From Micromonospora sp. LH3U1 (GTDB lineage: Bacteria; Actinomycetota; Actinomycetes; Mycobacteriales; Micromonosporaceae): a stretch of DNA of 64,000 nucleotides. The number at the start of each line of letters is the position of its first letter. The first letter of the stretch is position 1. The notes under the pieces were generated by a model that had not been told where the DNA came from, did not search any database, and was given only the letters and a program-made list of their open reading frames with translations. Shown here in pieces: positions 15,736 to 24,508 of the stretch. The position numbers were made by a program, and so were the translations under genes. The stretch spans positions 1,736,001 to 1,800,000 of the forward strand of contig NZ_CP116936.1 in NCBI RefSeq assembly GCF_028475105.1, read 5' to 3'.

Positions 15736-18700
15736 ATGAAGCTGGTGTGGAGGCGGGCCCGCGAGGCGCGCGGACTCTTGGTTGCGGCGGTGATCGCCGC
15801 CCTCGTCGCCGTCGCGTTGGTCACCGGGCTGTCCGACTACAACCGCCGGGCGGTGGACGCCGGGCAGCGGGCCCTGGTCGCCGCCTCGCCGGCCGAAGAA
15901 CGCGGCCTGTTGGTCAGTGGCTCAGGTGGGCGCGACGCGGCCGAGTTCGCCACCCGGGACCAGGCGGTCCGAGCCGAGTTCGTCAACGGGCTCGCGGGTG
16001 CCCCGGTCAGCGTCGCCGCCGCCCGCTACGGCACCGGCCGGGAGCTGACCGGAGATCTCGGGCAGGTCACCCGTCCGGAGGACGAACCGGTCTTCGCCAG
16101 CCTGGCCACGCTCGAGGACCTCGCTGGCCATGCGGAGCTGACCAGCGGAGCCTGGCCCCGCGCCGGGACGAACCCGATCGAGGTGAGCCTGCCGGAGCGG
16201 GTTGCCGGCGCGCTTGGCCTGACCGTCGGCGAGCGTGTCCCGGTGCGCGACCGTGCCACCGAACGGCGCAGCGAACTGCTGCTCGCCGGCACCTGGCGGC
16301 CCCGCGACCCGGCCGACGCGTACTGGCTGCTGGCCCCCGGGGTGGGGGCGGGCAGCGTCGGGTCGGGCACCTCGTACGGGCCGTTCGTGCTCGACCCGGC
16401 CGACTTCGCGGCCACCTTCGCGGGTTCGGTGTCGGTGTCCTGGCTGGCCGTACCGAACCTCAGCGGCGTCGACACCGCCGACCTGCCCGCCGTGCGGGAA
16501 GCCCTCACCGAGGCCGCCTCGGCGGTGCCCGAGGCCGCTCAACTGGGCAGCTCCGGGCAGACGGTGACGAAGATGGAGCAACTGCTGGACCGGATCGCCC
16601 GCGCCGACCTGGTGGGCCGTTCCTCGCTGGCCACCCCGCTGTTGCTCATCCTGGTGCTCGGTGGGTACGCGCTGGTCCTCGTCGCCGCACTGCTGCACGA
16701 GGACCGTCGCCCGCAGACGGCGCTGCTGCGCGCCCGCGGCGCTGCCCGCCGGCAGTTGGCCGGCCTGGCGGCCCGCGAGGCGACGCTGGTGGTCGCCCCG
16801 GCCGCCGTGCTCGGGCCGTTGATCGCCAGCGTGGTGCTGCGGTACGTCCGACCCGGTGGGTCGGACGACCTGTCCACCGTCGGCGGCAACACCACCCTGG
16901 TCTGGGCGGCAGCAGCGGCTGCGGCCGGCTGCCTCGTCGCCATGGTCCTCCCGACGCTGCGCAACGCCGGCACGTACGTGGCCGACATGGCCGCCCGGTC
17001 CCGGCCGAACCGGGCGGCGAGCGTCCAGCGCGCCAGTATCGACCTGGTGCTCGTGGCGCTCGCCGTGCTCGCCTGGGTGCAGCTACGCCGGTACGCCTCC
17101 CCGCTGGCCGGCTCAGGCGGCCGACTCGGGCTCGACCCGCTGCTGGTCGCCGCCCCGACGCTCGGTGTGCTGGCCGGCGCCGTGCTGGCGCTGCGGATTC
17201 TCCCGCCGCTCACCCGGTTCGCCGAGCGGTTCGTCGACCGACGTCCCTGGACGGCCACCATGTTCGGCATGTGGCAGGCCGGTCGGCGTCCCCACGCCGG
17301 CCCGGTGCTGCTGCTCGCCCTCGCCGTCGGTGGCAGCACCCTGGCCTGGTCCCTGATCAGCACCGGCGAGCGGTCCCAGGTCGAGCAGGCCGGGCACACC
17401 GTCGGTGCAGACCTGCGGATCACCGAACGGACCGGGACCGCCCCGCCGACCCGGGCAGGCCAGCTCGCCGCGCTGCCGAGCGTCGAGCGGGTGCTACCGG
17501 CGTGGCGGGACGAGATACGGGTCGGCCGGGAGGACCTCCAGGCGACCGTGATCGGTGTCGACCCGGCCAGCGCCGCCGGGGTCGTCCGTCTCGCCGACCG
17601 CCTGAGCGACGGACCCGCGTCGACGCAGTACGAGCGGATGGTCGGAGCGCGGGGAGCCTTCGCAGGCGTCGAGTTGCCCGGGGGCGCGCGGGCGATCACC
17701 GGCACCGTCCGTACCCCGGTGAGCAACGCGAGCCGGCCGGTTCAGGTCGCGGTGACGCTGTTGGTCACCAGCTCCGACGGGCTCGCCCTGCGGCTGCCGG
17801 CGGCCAACTCCGCCAGCGACGGCCGGGCCACCCGGTTCACCGTGCAGCTGCCCGAGGCGCGCGGGGCACGGCTGCGGCTGACCGGGTTCGAAGCGGACGG
17901 CGGGCTGGCGGCCGGCAACGCCTACCGACTCCAGCTCGACGGGCTGACGGTGGTCAACGCCGACGGCACCACCGCGCCCGCCGGGCTGAGCGGTGACTGG
18001 ACGATGACGGCCCCCCGCGAGCAGCCCACGCGGGTGCGGACCACTCCCACCGGGTTCGCCGCGGTCCACCCGGTGGACGTGATTCCTGGCGGGCAGTTCC
18101 GGTACCAGCCGCCGACCCGGTTCACGATCGTGCCGGGCGGGGAGAGCAAGCCCATTGCAGTGCTGATGACCCCCGGGGTCCGCGAGGCACTGAGCCTGCG
18201 CGTCGGCGACACCGTCGACCTGACGCTCTCCGGGGCGACGCTGCCGGTCCAACTGGTCGGCGAGCTGAGTGCGGTGCCGACCACCACCGGGGAAGGCATA
18301 CTGCTGGACCTGCCCGCGGCGGTCGACACGCTGGTCCGGGGCAGTGGCGCGATGCGACCGGTACCGGAGTGGTGGATCGGCGCCGACGACGCGACGGCCG
18401 CCGCCCAGGCGGCCGGCGAGCTGCCGGGCGTCACCGTGCTCAACCGGGAAGCGGTGTACGAGTCGTCCGCCGACGACCCGTACTGGCAGGGCTCACGTAC
18501 CGGAATGCTCGCCGCCGCGCTCGGCGCGGTGCTGCTCGCCCTCGTCGGCCTGATGGTGGACGTGTGGGCCACCGCGCGGCACCGGCTCAGCGAGTTCGCG
18601 GTACTGCACACCCTCGGCGCCACGCCCCGCCTGCTGGCCCGGGCGCTGTTGGCCGAACAGACCTTCCTCGCCGGCATCGGCGTGGGGGTCGGGCTGTTAC

Positions 18701-18918
18701 TCGGCGCCGCCGTCGGCGCAACCATGGCCCCACTGGTCATCCTCACCCCGGCCGCCGGCCGACCGACCCCGCCGGCGACGTTCGCGTTGCCCTGGGTGCC
18801 GATCGGCCTGACCGCGGTCGGTCTGCTGCTGGCGGCGCTCGCCTTCAGCGCGTTCATCGCCACCGGCATCCGTCAGCGGGTGGCCGCGGTGCAACTGCGA
18901 ATCGGGGGAGAACGATGA
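15736..18918 (+). CDS. FtsX-type ABC transporter permease (large, first of pair)
   Basis: This 1060-residue permease has an N-terminal transmembrane helix (about 13-35), a long extracytoplasmic domain and clusters of membrane helices near 295-450 and 475-560. A second external domain follows, and a C-terminal FtsX module contains the hydrophobic segments near 925-950, 980-1010 and 1025-1045. AVLHTLGATPRLLARALLAEQ is typical of the FtsX/MacB class. Such permeases usually mediate mechanotransmission or export of lipids and peptides rather than small-solute import. Its stop overlaps the start of the second permease, and two ATPases follow. Codon 988 is TTA, rare in this genome. The substrate is unknown. 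Confidence 0.85.
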   Translation: MKLVWRRAREARGLLVAAVIAALVAVALVTGLSDYNRRAVDAGQRALVAASPAEERGLLVSGSGGRDAAEFATRDQAVRAEFVNGLAGAPVSVAAARYGTGRELTGDLGQVTRPEDEPVFASLATLEDLAGHAELTSGAWPRAGTNPIEVSLPERVAGALGLTVGERVPVRDRATERRSELLLAGTWRPRDPADAYWLLAPGVGAGSVGSGTSYGPFVLDPADFAATFAGSVSVSWLAVPNLSGVDTADLPAVREALTEAASAVPEAAQLGSSGQTVTKMEQLLDRIARADLVGRSSLATPLLLILVLGGYALVLVAALLHEDRRPQTALLRARGAARRQLAGLAAREATLVVAPAAVLGPLIASVVLRYVRPGGSDDLSTVGGNTTLVWAAAAAAAGCLVAMVLPTLRNAGTYVADMAARSRPNRAASVQRASIDLVLVALAVLAWVQLRRYASPLAGSGGRLGLDPLLVAAPTLGVLAGAVLALRILPPLTRFAERFVDRRPWTATMFGMWQAGRRPHAGPVLLLALAVGGSTLAWSLISTGERSQVEQAGHTVGADLRITERTGTAPPTRAGQLAALPSVERVLPAWRDEIRVGREDLQATVIGVDPASAAGVVRLADRLSDGPASTQYERMVGARGAFAGVELPGGARAITGTVRTPVSNASRPVQVAVTLLVTSSDGLALRLPAANSASDGRATRFTVQLPEARGARLRLTGFEADGGLAAGNAYRLQLDGLTVVNADGTTAPAGLSGDWTMTAPREQPTRVRTTPTGFAAVHPVDVIPGGQFRYQPPTRFTIVPGGESKPIAVLMTPGVREALSLRVGDTVDLTLSGATLPVQLVGELSAVPTTTGEGILLDLPAAVDTLVRGSGAMRPVPEWWIGADDATAAAQAAGELPGVTVLNREAVYESSADDPYWQGSRTGMLAAALGAVLLALVGLMVDVWATARHRLSEFAVLHTLGATPRLLARALLAEQTFLAGIGVGVGLLLGAAVGATMAPLVILTPAAGRPTPPATFALPWVPIGLTAVGLLLAALAFSAFIATGIRQRVAAVQLRIGGER

Positions 18919-21623
18919 GCGTCGGCGCGGCCGTCCGGCGGGTCCGGACGTACGGCGGGCAGTTCCTGCTCCTGGCGGTGCTGACCCTGGTGGTCACGTT
19001 GCTGATCAGCGGGGTGCCCCGGCTGGTCAACCGGCTCGCCGAACAAGGGCTGCGGGCGCAGCTGACCAGCGAGCCGGCCGCCCGCAGGGACATCTCCTAC
19101 ACCACCGGGGAGGTGACCGCGACCTCCAAGAACACGGCGATGGGCGGCGCCGCCGAGCGGTTCGAACGCCTGGCCGCGGAGATGCCGCCGCAGGTGCGCT
19201 CGGCGGTGACCGAGCGGTGGTACAACGTGGATGCCACGCCGCGCCGAGTGGTCGGGCCGGACCTCGCGGCCCGCAACCTGCTGGTCGACCTGGGTCTACG
19301 GGGCGTGCCCGCCATCCAGGACGCCAGCACCCTCGTCGAGGGGGCGTGGCCGAGCGAGACGTACGTTCCCGACCGGCCGATCGAGGTGGCGCTCGACGTC
19401 GACGTGGCCGGCAAGCTCAACCTGCGCCCCGGCAGCGCACTGCGCATCGGCAACACTGATGCCAAGGGCACCCTGCTCGACGCCGCTCCGATGGTGGTGT
19501 CCGGACTGTTCCGGCCCGCCGACCGCGCGAGTGGCATCTGGGAGGTGTTGCCACAGCTGCTGCGGATCGGCGAACCGACCGGGGACGGCCAGCCGTTCGT
19601 CATCGTCGGCGTGGTCGCGCAGTCGGCCCTCAACAAGCGGGCCGCAGAGGGCTGGCCGACCCAGTCGAACTGGCGATACCGACTGGGCGCCGACCGGATC
19701 GACGCACGCGAGCTGGACCAGATCATCGACGGTCTGCAGACGATGCAGCGCACCCGGCCGCAGGACCTCACGTTGACCCAGGGCGTCGACGTCCCGTTGC
19801 GCGCGTTCGCTGCCCAGGTCGATGCCGCCCGCACCCTGCTCGCGGTGATCGGTGCCGGCGTACTGGCCACCCTGGCCGGGCTCATCGTGCTCGCGGCCAG
19901 CCTCGCCACCCGACGGCGCCGCTCGGAGTTCGTGCTGCTGCGGGCCCGTGGTGGCGCGGCCACCGCCGGTGCTCGGCGTAGCCTCGCCGAATCGCTGCTG
20001 GTGGTGCCGGTCGCCGCCGCGCTGGGCTGGTGGCTGGGCACCCTGTTCCCCGGCGAGCCGGACCCGACCACGCCGTACGTCATCGGGGCGACCGTGCTGG
20101 TCACGCTGGCACTGCCGGTGGCGACGCTGGCCGTACCGGCCGGCGGAGCGGCCCGTAATGACCTGGTCCGGGTGCGGCCATCGGCCCGTCGGCTCACCGT
20201 CGAGGTCTCCCTGCTGCTGCTGGCCGGGTTCGCCGCGGTGCTGCTACGCCGGCGCGGCCTCACCCTCGGTGAGGTGGACCCGCTGCTCGTGTCGGTGCCG
20301 GTACTGCTCGCGGTCGCCGCGGCGGTGCTCGCCCTGCGGGCGTACCCCTGGCCGTTGCTTCTGGTCAGCCGGCTTGCCGCGCGGACCCGGGGCAGCGTCG
20401 CCTTCCTCGGCACGGCGCGGGCCGGTCGGTCGGCGGTCGCCGCTCCGCTGGTCGTCGTGGTGCTGGCGATCGGTACCGCGGCGTTCTGCGCGGTCGTCGC
20501 CGCTGGCGTGGACGCGAGCCGGGAACGGGCCGCCGAGCAGATCGTGCCCGCCGACGCGGTGATCCGCGGGGAGCGCTTCGCACCCGACACCATCGACGAG
20601 CTGGGTCGCCTACCGGGCGTCCGGGCCGTCACGCGGCTCCTGTACCAGTCTGATGAGCGACTGGCGGCCGACGAGATCGGCACCGACGCGCGTGTCGCAC
20701 AGACATCCGTGCTGCTGGTCGACGGCTCGGGATTGGACGCGGTGGCCCGCGAATCGGGGGTGAACCTGTCGGTCCCGGCCGCGCTGCGCACCGCCAAGCC
20801 CGAAGCCGGGCCGCTGCCGGCGATCGTCTCCCCGGCGGTCGCCGCCGACCTGGCCAAGGCTGGGCTGGACCGTTCCGCCTTCATTTCCGTGCAGGGCCAG
20901 CGATACGAGTTCCGGGTGGCCGGCACCGAGGAAGGTTTCCCGCTGCTGCCGGCACGTGGAAGCCGCTTCGTGATCCTGCCCTGGCAGGCGCTGCCGACGC
21001 GAAACACCACACCCGTGCCGACCAGCCTGCTGGTCGCCGGAGACTCGCTGGACGCGCAGGCGCTCCGCCGGGCCGGCGACGAGGGGCAGGAGCGCTATCG
21101 GCGCGCTGGAGCGGTGACCGGTCGGGAACGGCCCACCGGGGTCACCGTCGACACCCGGACGGACGTCCGCCGGGATCTCGGCACCGACGGGGCGAACGGC
21201 GTGCTGGCCTTCGGGTTCGTGGCCGGCGCCGTCGGCGGCACCGTGCTCGGGCTGCTGGCCATCGCGTTCACCGTGCTGGCCGGCGCGCGCGCCCGGGGTC
21301 AGGTGCTGTCCCGGCTGCGTACCCTCGGCCTGTCCCGACGACAGTGGCGAGGGCTGCTGTTGGTCGAACTGACCCCGCTGGTCGCGGTGTCGGTGCTGAC
21401 CGGTGCACTGGTCGGCGCGGTGCTGCCAATGCTGCTCAACCCGGTGCTCGGCCTGTCCGCGTTCACCAGTGGTGTGCCGGTCCGGGTGGCCTTCGAGCCC
21501 ACTCTGGTCGCCGCGGTGCTCGCGCTCGGGGCGGTCGCCCTCGGCTTCGCGGTCGCCGTGGAGGCCCTGAACAACCGCCGGTTGCGCCTCGGTGAGGTGC
21601 TTCGGCTCGGAGAGGAGAGCTGA
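18915..21623 (+). CDS. FtsX-type ABC transporter permease (second of pair)
   Basis: This 902-residue permease starts at the ATG at 18915 that overlaps the previous stop. It is related to but clearly diverged from its neighbour. It has an N-terminal TM helix (FLLLAVLTLVVTLLISGV), an external domain and a central set of TM helices beginning LLAVIGAGVLATLAGLIVLAASLA. A second external domain and a C-terminal FtsX module (RLRTLGLSRRQWRGLLLVELTPL) follow. Two different permeases with two ATPases predict a heteromeric complex. The reading frame that extends further upstream inside the first permease is an overlap artefact. The substrate is unknown. Confidence 0.85.
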   Translation: MSVGAAVRRVRTYGGQFLLLAVLTLVVTLLISGVPRLVNRLAEQGLRAQLTSEPAARRDISYTTGEVTATSKNTAMGGAAERFERLAAEMPPQVRSAVTERWYNVDATPRRVVGPDLAARNLLVDLGLRGVPAIQDASTLVEGAWPSETYVPDRPIEVALDVDVAGKLNLRPGSALRIGNTDAKGTLLDAAPMVVSGLFRPADRASGIWEVLPQLLRIGEPTGDGQPFVIVGVVAQSALNKRAAEGWPTQSNWRYRLGADRIDARELDQIIDGLQTMQRTRPQDLTLTQGVDVPLRAFAAQVDAARTLLAVIGAGVLATLAGLIVLAASLATRRRRSEFVLLRARGGAATAGARRSLAESLLVVPVAAALGWWLGTLFPGEPDPTTPYVIGATVLVTLALPVATLAVPAGGAARNDLVRVRPSARRLTVEVSLLLLAGFAAVLLRRRGLTLGEVDPLLVSVPVLLAVAAAVLALRAYPWPLLLVSRLAARTRGSVAFLGTARAGRSAVAAPLVVVVLAIGTAAFCAVVAAGVDASRERAAEQIVPADAVIRGERFAPDTIDELGRLPGVRAVTRLLYQSDERLAADEIGTDARVAQTSVLLVDGSGLDAVARESGVNLSVPAALRTAKPEAGPLPAIVSPAVAADLAKAGLDRSAFISVQGQRYEFRVAGTEEGFPLLPARGSRFVILPWQALPTRNTTPVPTSLLVAGDSLDAQALRRAGDEGQERYRRAGAVTGRERPTGVTVDTRTDVRRDLGTDGANGVLAFGFVAGAVGGTVLGLLAIAFTVLAGARARGQVLSRLRTLGLSRRQWRGLLLVELTPLVAVSVLTGALVGAVLPMLLNPVLGLSAFTSGVPVRVAFEPTLVAAVLALGAVALGFAVAVEALNNRRLRLGEVLRLGEES

Positions 21624-21624
21624 G

Positions 21625-22620
21625 ATGACCGCTACCGCCCAGACTCCACTGGTGCCTGACCTGGCCGCCCTGCAACAGCGGGCCGCGCAGCGCGCCGCCG
21701 AACGGGCCGGCGGGCAGGACCGCCTGCGCGGACACATCGTCTGCGACGGCCTGGTGCGCATCTTCAAGACCGAGGGGGTGGAGGTGGTCGCCCTGCAGGG
21801 GCTCGACCTGGTCATCGACCGGGGCGAACTGGTGGCGATCGTCGGCGCCTCCGGCTCGGGCAAGTCGACCCTGCTCAACATCCTCTCCGGCCTGGACACG
21901 CCGACCGCCGGCATCGCCCGCGTGGCCGACTACGACCTGCTCTCGCTGTCCACCAAACGGCGGCTGAGCTACCGGCGGGAGCTGGTCGGGTTCGTCTGGC
22001 AGCAGACCGGCCGCAACCTGCTGCCGTACCTCAGCGCACTGGAGAACGTCGAGCTGCCGATGCAGCTGGCCGGCAAACTCAGCGGCAAGGCCCGCCGGCA
22101 GCGGGCCCGGGAACTGCTCGACATGGTCGGCGTGGGCTACTGCGCCGACCGGCGGCCGGGGCAACTCAGCGGCGGCGAGCAGCAACGCTGCGCGGTCGCC
22201 GTGGCGGTCGCCAACGACCCGGAGGTGCTCTTCGCCGACGAGCCGACCGGTGAACTGGACGAGGCGACCGGCGCGGACGTCTTCGCGGCGCTGCGCGCCA
22301 TCAACGCCGAGCTGGGCGTGACCATCGTTGTCGTCACCCACGACCACGCCGTGGCCACGCAGGTCCGCCGAACCGTCGCGATCCGCGACGGCCGGACCGC
22401 CTCCGAGGTACGCCGGACCGCTCGGATCGACGCGGCCGGCAACACCGAGCTGATCAGCGAGGAGTACGCGGTGCTGGACCGGAACGGCCGGATGCAGCTA
22501 CCGGCTGCGTTCGTCGACGCGCTCGCACTGAAGGAGCGGGTCCGGCTCGACCTGGAGCCGGACCACGTGCAGGTACGGCCCGGCGACCGGGCCTCGGACG
22601 AGCGGGGGGCACGGGCGTGA
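21625..22620 (+). CDS. ABC transporter ATP-binding protein (LolD/MacB-like) with C-terminal extension
   Basis: This 331-residue ATPase has Walker A GASGSGKST, Q-loop VWQQTGRNLLPYL, signature LSGGEQQRCAVA, Walker B VLFADEPTGELDE and the H-loop VTHDH. This is the LolD/MacB subfamily that pairs with FtsX permeases. About 60 residues follow the H-loop region, including a DRNGRMQLPAAFVDALALKERVRLDLEPDHV segment. That segment resembles an AbrB/looped-hinge strand pattern and may be a regulatory tail. The true start is the ATG at 21625, preceded by AGAGGAGAG. Its stop overlaps the next ATPase start (GTGA). Confidence 0.9.
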   Translation: MTATAQTPLVPDLAALQQRAAQRAAERAGGQDRLRGHIVCDGLVRIFKTEGVEVVALQGLDLVIDRGELVAIVGASGSGKSTLLNILSGLDTPTAGIARVADYDLLSLSTKRRLSYRRELVGFVWQQTGRNLLPYLSALENVELPMQLAGKLSGKARRQRARELLDMVGVGYCADRRPGQLSGGEQQRCAVAVAVANDPEVLFADEPTGELDEATGADVFAALRAINAELGVTIVVVTHDHAVATQVRRTVAIRDGRTASEVRRTARIDAAGNTELISEEYAVLDRNGRMQLPAAFVDALALKERVRLDLEPDHVQVRPGDRASDERGARA

Positions 22621-23357
22621 GCCGTCGGAACATGGTGGTGACCGGCGCGGCCGGGTTCGGCGGTGTGCCGGCAGCACACCCGGCCGAGGTGGTCCGGGTC
22701 AGTGGCGTGAGCCGGACCTTCGGCCGGGGCGAGCACGCCGTGCACGCGGTGCAGGGCGTCTCGTTCACGGCCAACCGCGGCGAACTGGTCGCCATCCGGG
22801 GCCGGTCCGGAGCCGGCAAGACGACGCTGCTGAACCTGATCGGCGGGCTGGACCGGCCGGACAGCGGTCAGGTGGTGGTCGCCGGGCACGACGTGACCTC
22901 GGCCGGCGAGGCCGAGCTGCTGAAGCTGCGCCGGGGCACCGTCGGCTTCGTGTTCCAGACCTTCGGGCTGGTGCCGATCCTCTCCGCCGCCGAGAACGTG
23001 GGCGTGCCGTTGCGGCTGGCGCAAGTGCCGGCCGTGGAGCGGGAGCAGCGGGTCGCGGTGCTGCTGGAACTGGTCGGCCTGGGCGGGCACGCGGCGCAGC
23101 GCCCGTACGAGCTCTCCGGTGGACAGCAGCAGCGGGTCGCGGTGGCCCGAGCCCTGGCCAACGAGCCGGACCTGCTCATCGCCGACGAGCCCACCGGCCA
23201 GCTCGACTCGGAGACCGGCCGGTCCATCATGGACCTGCTGCGCGCGGTGGTGCACGCCCGTGGCATGACGGCGCTGGTGGCCACCCACGACCCGGCCCTG
23301 ATCGACCTCGCCGACCGGGTGCTGAACCTGCGCGACGGCCGCCTGGTCGACGGCTGA
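22617..23357 (+). CDS. ABC transporter ATP-binding protein (LolD/MacB-like)
   Basis: This 246-residue ATPase has all nucleotide-binding motifs: GRSGAGKTT (Walker A), FQTFGLVPILSA (Q-loop region), LSGGQQQRVAVARAL (signature), LLIADEPTGQLDS (Walker B) and ATHD (H-loop). It lacks the C-terminal extension of its partner. Its GTG start is coupled to the preceding gene, and the operon ends with the hairpin at 23369-23392. Together with the other ATPase and the two permeases it probably forms one heteromeric exporter or mechanotransducing complex. Confidence 0.92.
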   Translation: MSRRNMVVTGAAGFGGVPAAHPAEVVRVSGVSRTFGRGEHAVHAVQGVSFTANRGELVAIRGRSGAGKTTLLNLIGGLDRPDSGQVVVAGHDVTSAGEAELLKLRRGTVGFVFQTFGLVPILSAAENVGVPLRLAQVPAVEREQRVAVLLELVGLGGHAAQRPYELSGGQQQRVAVARALANEPDLLIADEPTGQLDSETGRSIMDLLRAVVHARGMTALVATHDPALIDLADRVLNLRDGRLVDG

Positions 23358-23368
23358 CGCTGCCCGAC

Positions 23369-23392
23369 GGCCGCCCCATGCCGGGGGCGGCC
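23369..23392 (+). terminator. Hairpin terminator of the FtsX-type ABC operon
   Basis: GGCCGCCCC (23369-23377) pairs with GGGGCGGCC (23384-23392), 11 bases after the stop codon. The stem is stable and without a U-tract. Confidence 0.7.
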
Positions 23393-23469
23393 TCGCGGCG
23401 GCCCTTGGCTGCGGCCTACCGGCGGTCGTCGCCGGCTCGCTCCTGGCGGCGAACCTGGCCCGGCACCGG

Positions 23470-23922
23470 TCAGAGCGCGAGCTTCATGCCCTCGTGGCTG
23501 GCCACGAAGCCGAGGCCCAGGTAGAAGCGGTGCGCGTCCTCGCGGGACTTGTCCGTGGTGAGCTGCACCAGCGCACAGCCCCGCTGCCGGGCCCGGTCGA
23601 CAGCCCAGGTCATCAAATCCCGACCCAGCCCCTGGCCGCGCCGGTCGGAGCGGACCCGGACCGACTCGATCAGGGACCGCTCGGCGCCGTGCCGGCCGAG
23701 CCCCGGGATGTAGGTGATCTGGAGGCAGCCGACCAGGTCGCCGTCCTGCTCGGCCACGATCAACAGGTTGCGCGGGTCGGCGGTGATGTCCGCGAACGCC
23801 CTCTCGTAGGCCGCGTCGACCTCGGTGAAATCGCGGGCCTTGCCCAGGACGTCGTCGGCGAGCAGGGTGATGACGGCGGGCAGGTCGGCCCGGACCGCCT
23901 CCCGGTAGGTCACATCGGTCAT
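23470..23922 (-). CDS. GNAT family N-acetyltransferase
   Basis: This is a 150-residue acetyltransferase from the ATG at 23922. It begins VTYREAVRADLPAVITLLADD, and IESVRVRSDRRGQGLGRDLMTWAVDRARQRG provides the acetyl-CoA pyrophosphate loop (RRGQGLG). The final strands contain FYLGLGFVASHEGMKLAL, the common C-terminus of this GNAT group. No substrate can be assigned. It is divergent from the potassium-channel gene, with 73 bases between starts. A longer reading frame upstream lacks similarity and overlaps the channel gene, so the shorter start is preferred. Confidence 0.88.
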   Translation of the reverse strand: MTDVTYREAVRADLPAVITLLADDVLGKARDFTEVDAAYERAFADITADPRNLLIVAEQDGDLVGCLQITYIPGLGRHGAERSLIESVRVRSDRRGQGLGRDLMTWAVDRARQRGCALVQLTTDKSREDAHRFYLGLGFVASHEGMKLAL

Positions 23923-23995
23923 ACCGTGAGCCTGGCACAGCGAAACCGGCGGATGGGTCTGTGCCACTTGCGGGCAACGGGCAGCATGGGGCGTC

Positions 23996-24508
23996 ATGGA
24001 GCTAGTGCTGCTGCCGTTCCGATGGATATACCGGGCGTTGGTGTGGTTCGCGAACTCGCCCCGCACGCTCATCACCTCGTACCTGCTGATGATCGTGGTG
24101 GCCGGGGTCATCTACGGGGAGGTCGAGCAGCGCAGCCCGGCCGACGCCGTCTGGTGGGCAGTGGTCACCGCCTCCACCGTCGGGTACGGCGACATCTCGC
24201 CGACCACCTGGGCGGGCCGCACGCTGGCCGCGCTGCTCATCTCGACCATGGTGTTGCTGGTCATCCCGCTGATCACCGCGCACTTCGCGAGCCGGCTCAT
24301 CGTCGACGACAACGCCTTCGAACATGAGGAGCAGGAGCAGCTCAAGGCCGACGTGCGCCGGATCCGGGCGCTGCTGGAGGAACTGGCCACCCGGCAGGGG
24401 ATCGAATTGCCCCCGCTGCCGTCGACGCGACCGGTCAGCGGGCCGGGCAGCGCTTCCCCTCCGGTGGCACGATCAGGTCGAGCAGATAGGCGTCGACCGC
24501 GTTGGTGA
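23996..24508 (+). CDS. Two-TM potassium channel
   Basis: This 170-residue protein has a first membrane helix (about 25-43), a pore helix with the selectivity filter TVGYGD (about 61-66) and a second membrane helix (about 73-95). It thus encodes a minimal KcsA-like K+ channel subunit, likely tetrameric in the plasma membrane. A cytoplasmic helix rich in Glu/Arg (EEQEQLKADVRRIRALLEEL) may be a coiled coil that stabilises the tetramer. There is no RCK/TrkA-N domain. The last 74 bases overlap the 3' end of the convergent hydrolase gene, so the basic C-terminal tail is encoded in sequence shared on both strands. Confidence 0.87.
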   Translation: MELVLLPFRWIYRALVWFANSPRTLITSYLLMIVVAGVIYGEVEQRSPADAVWWAVVTASTVGYGDISPTTWAGRTLAALLISTMVLLVIPLITAHFASRLIVDDNAFEHEEQEQLKADVRRIRALLEELATRQGIELPPLPSTRPVSGPGSASPPVARSGRADRRRPRW

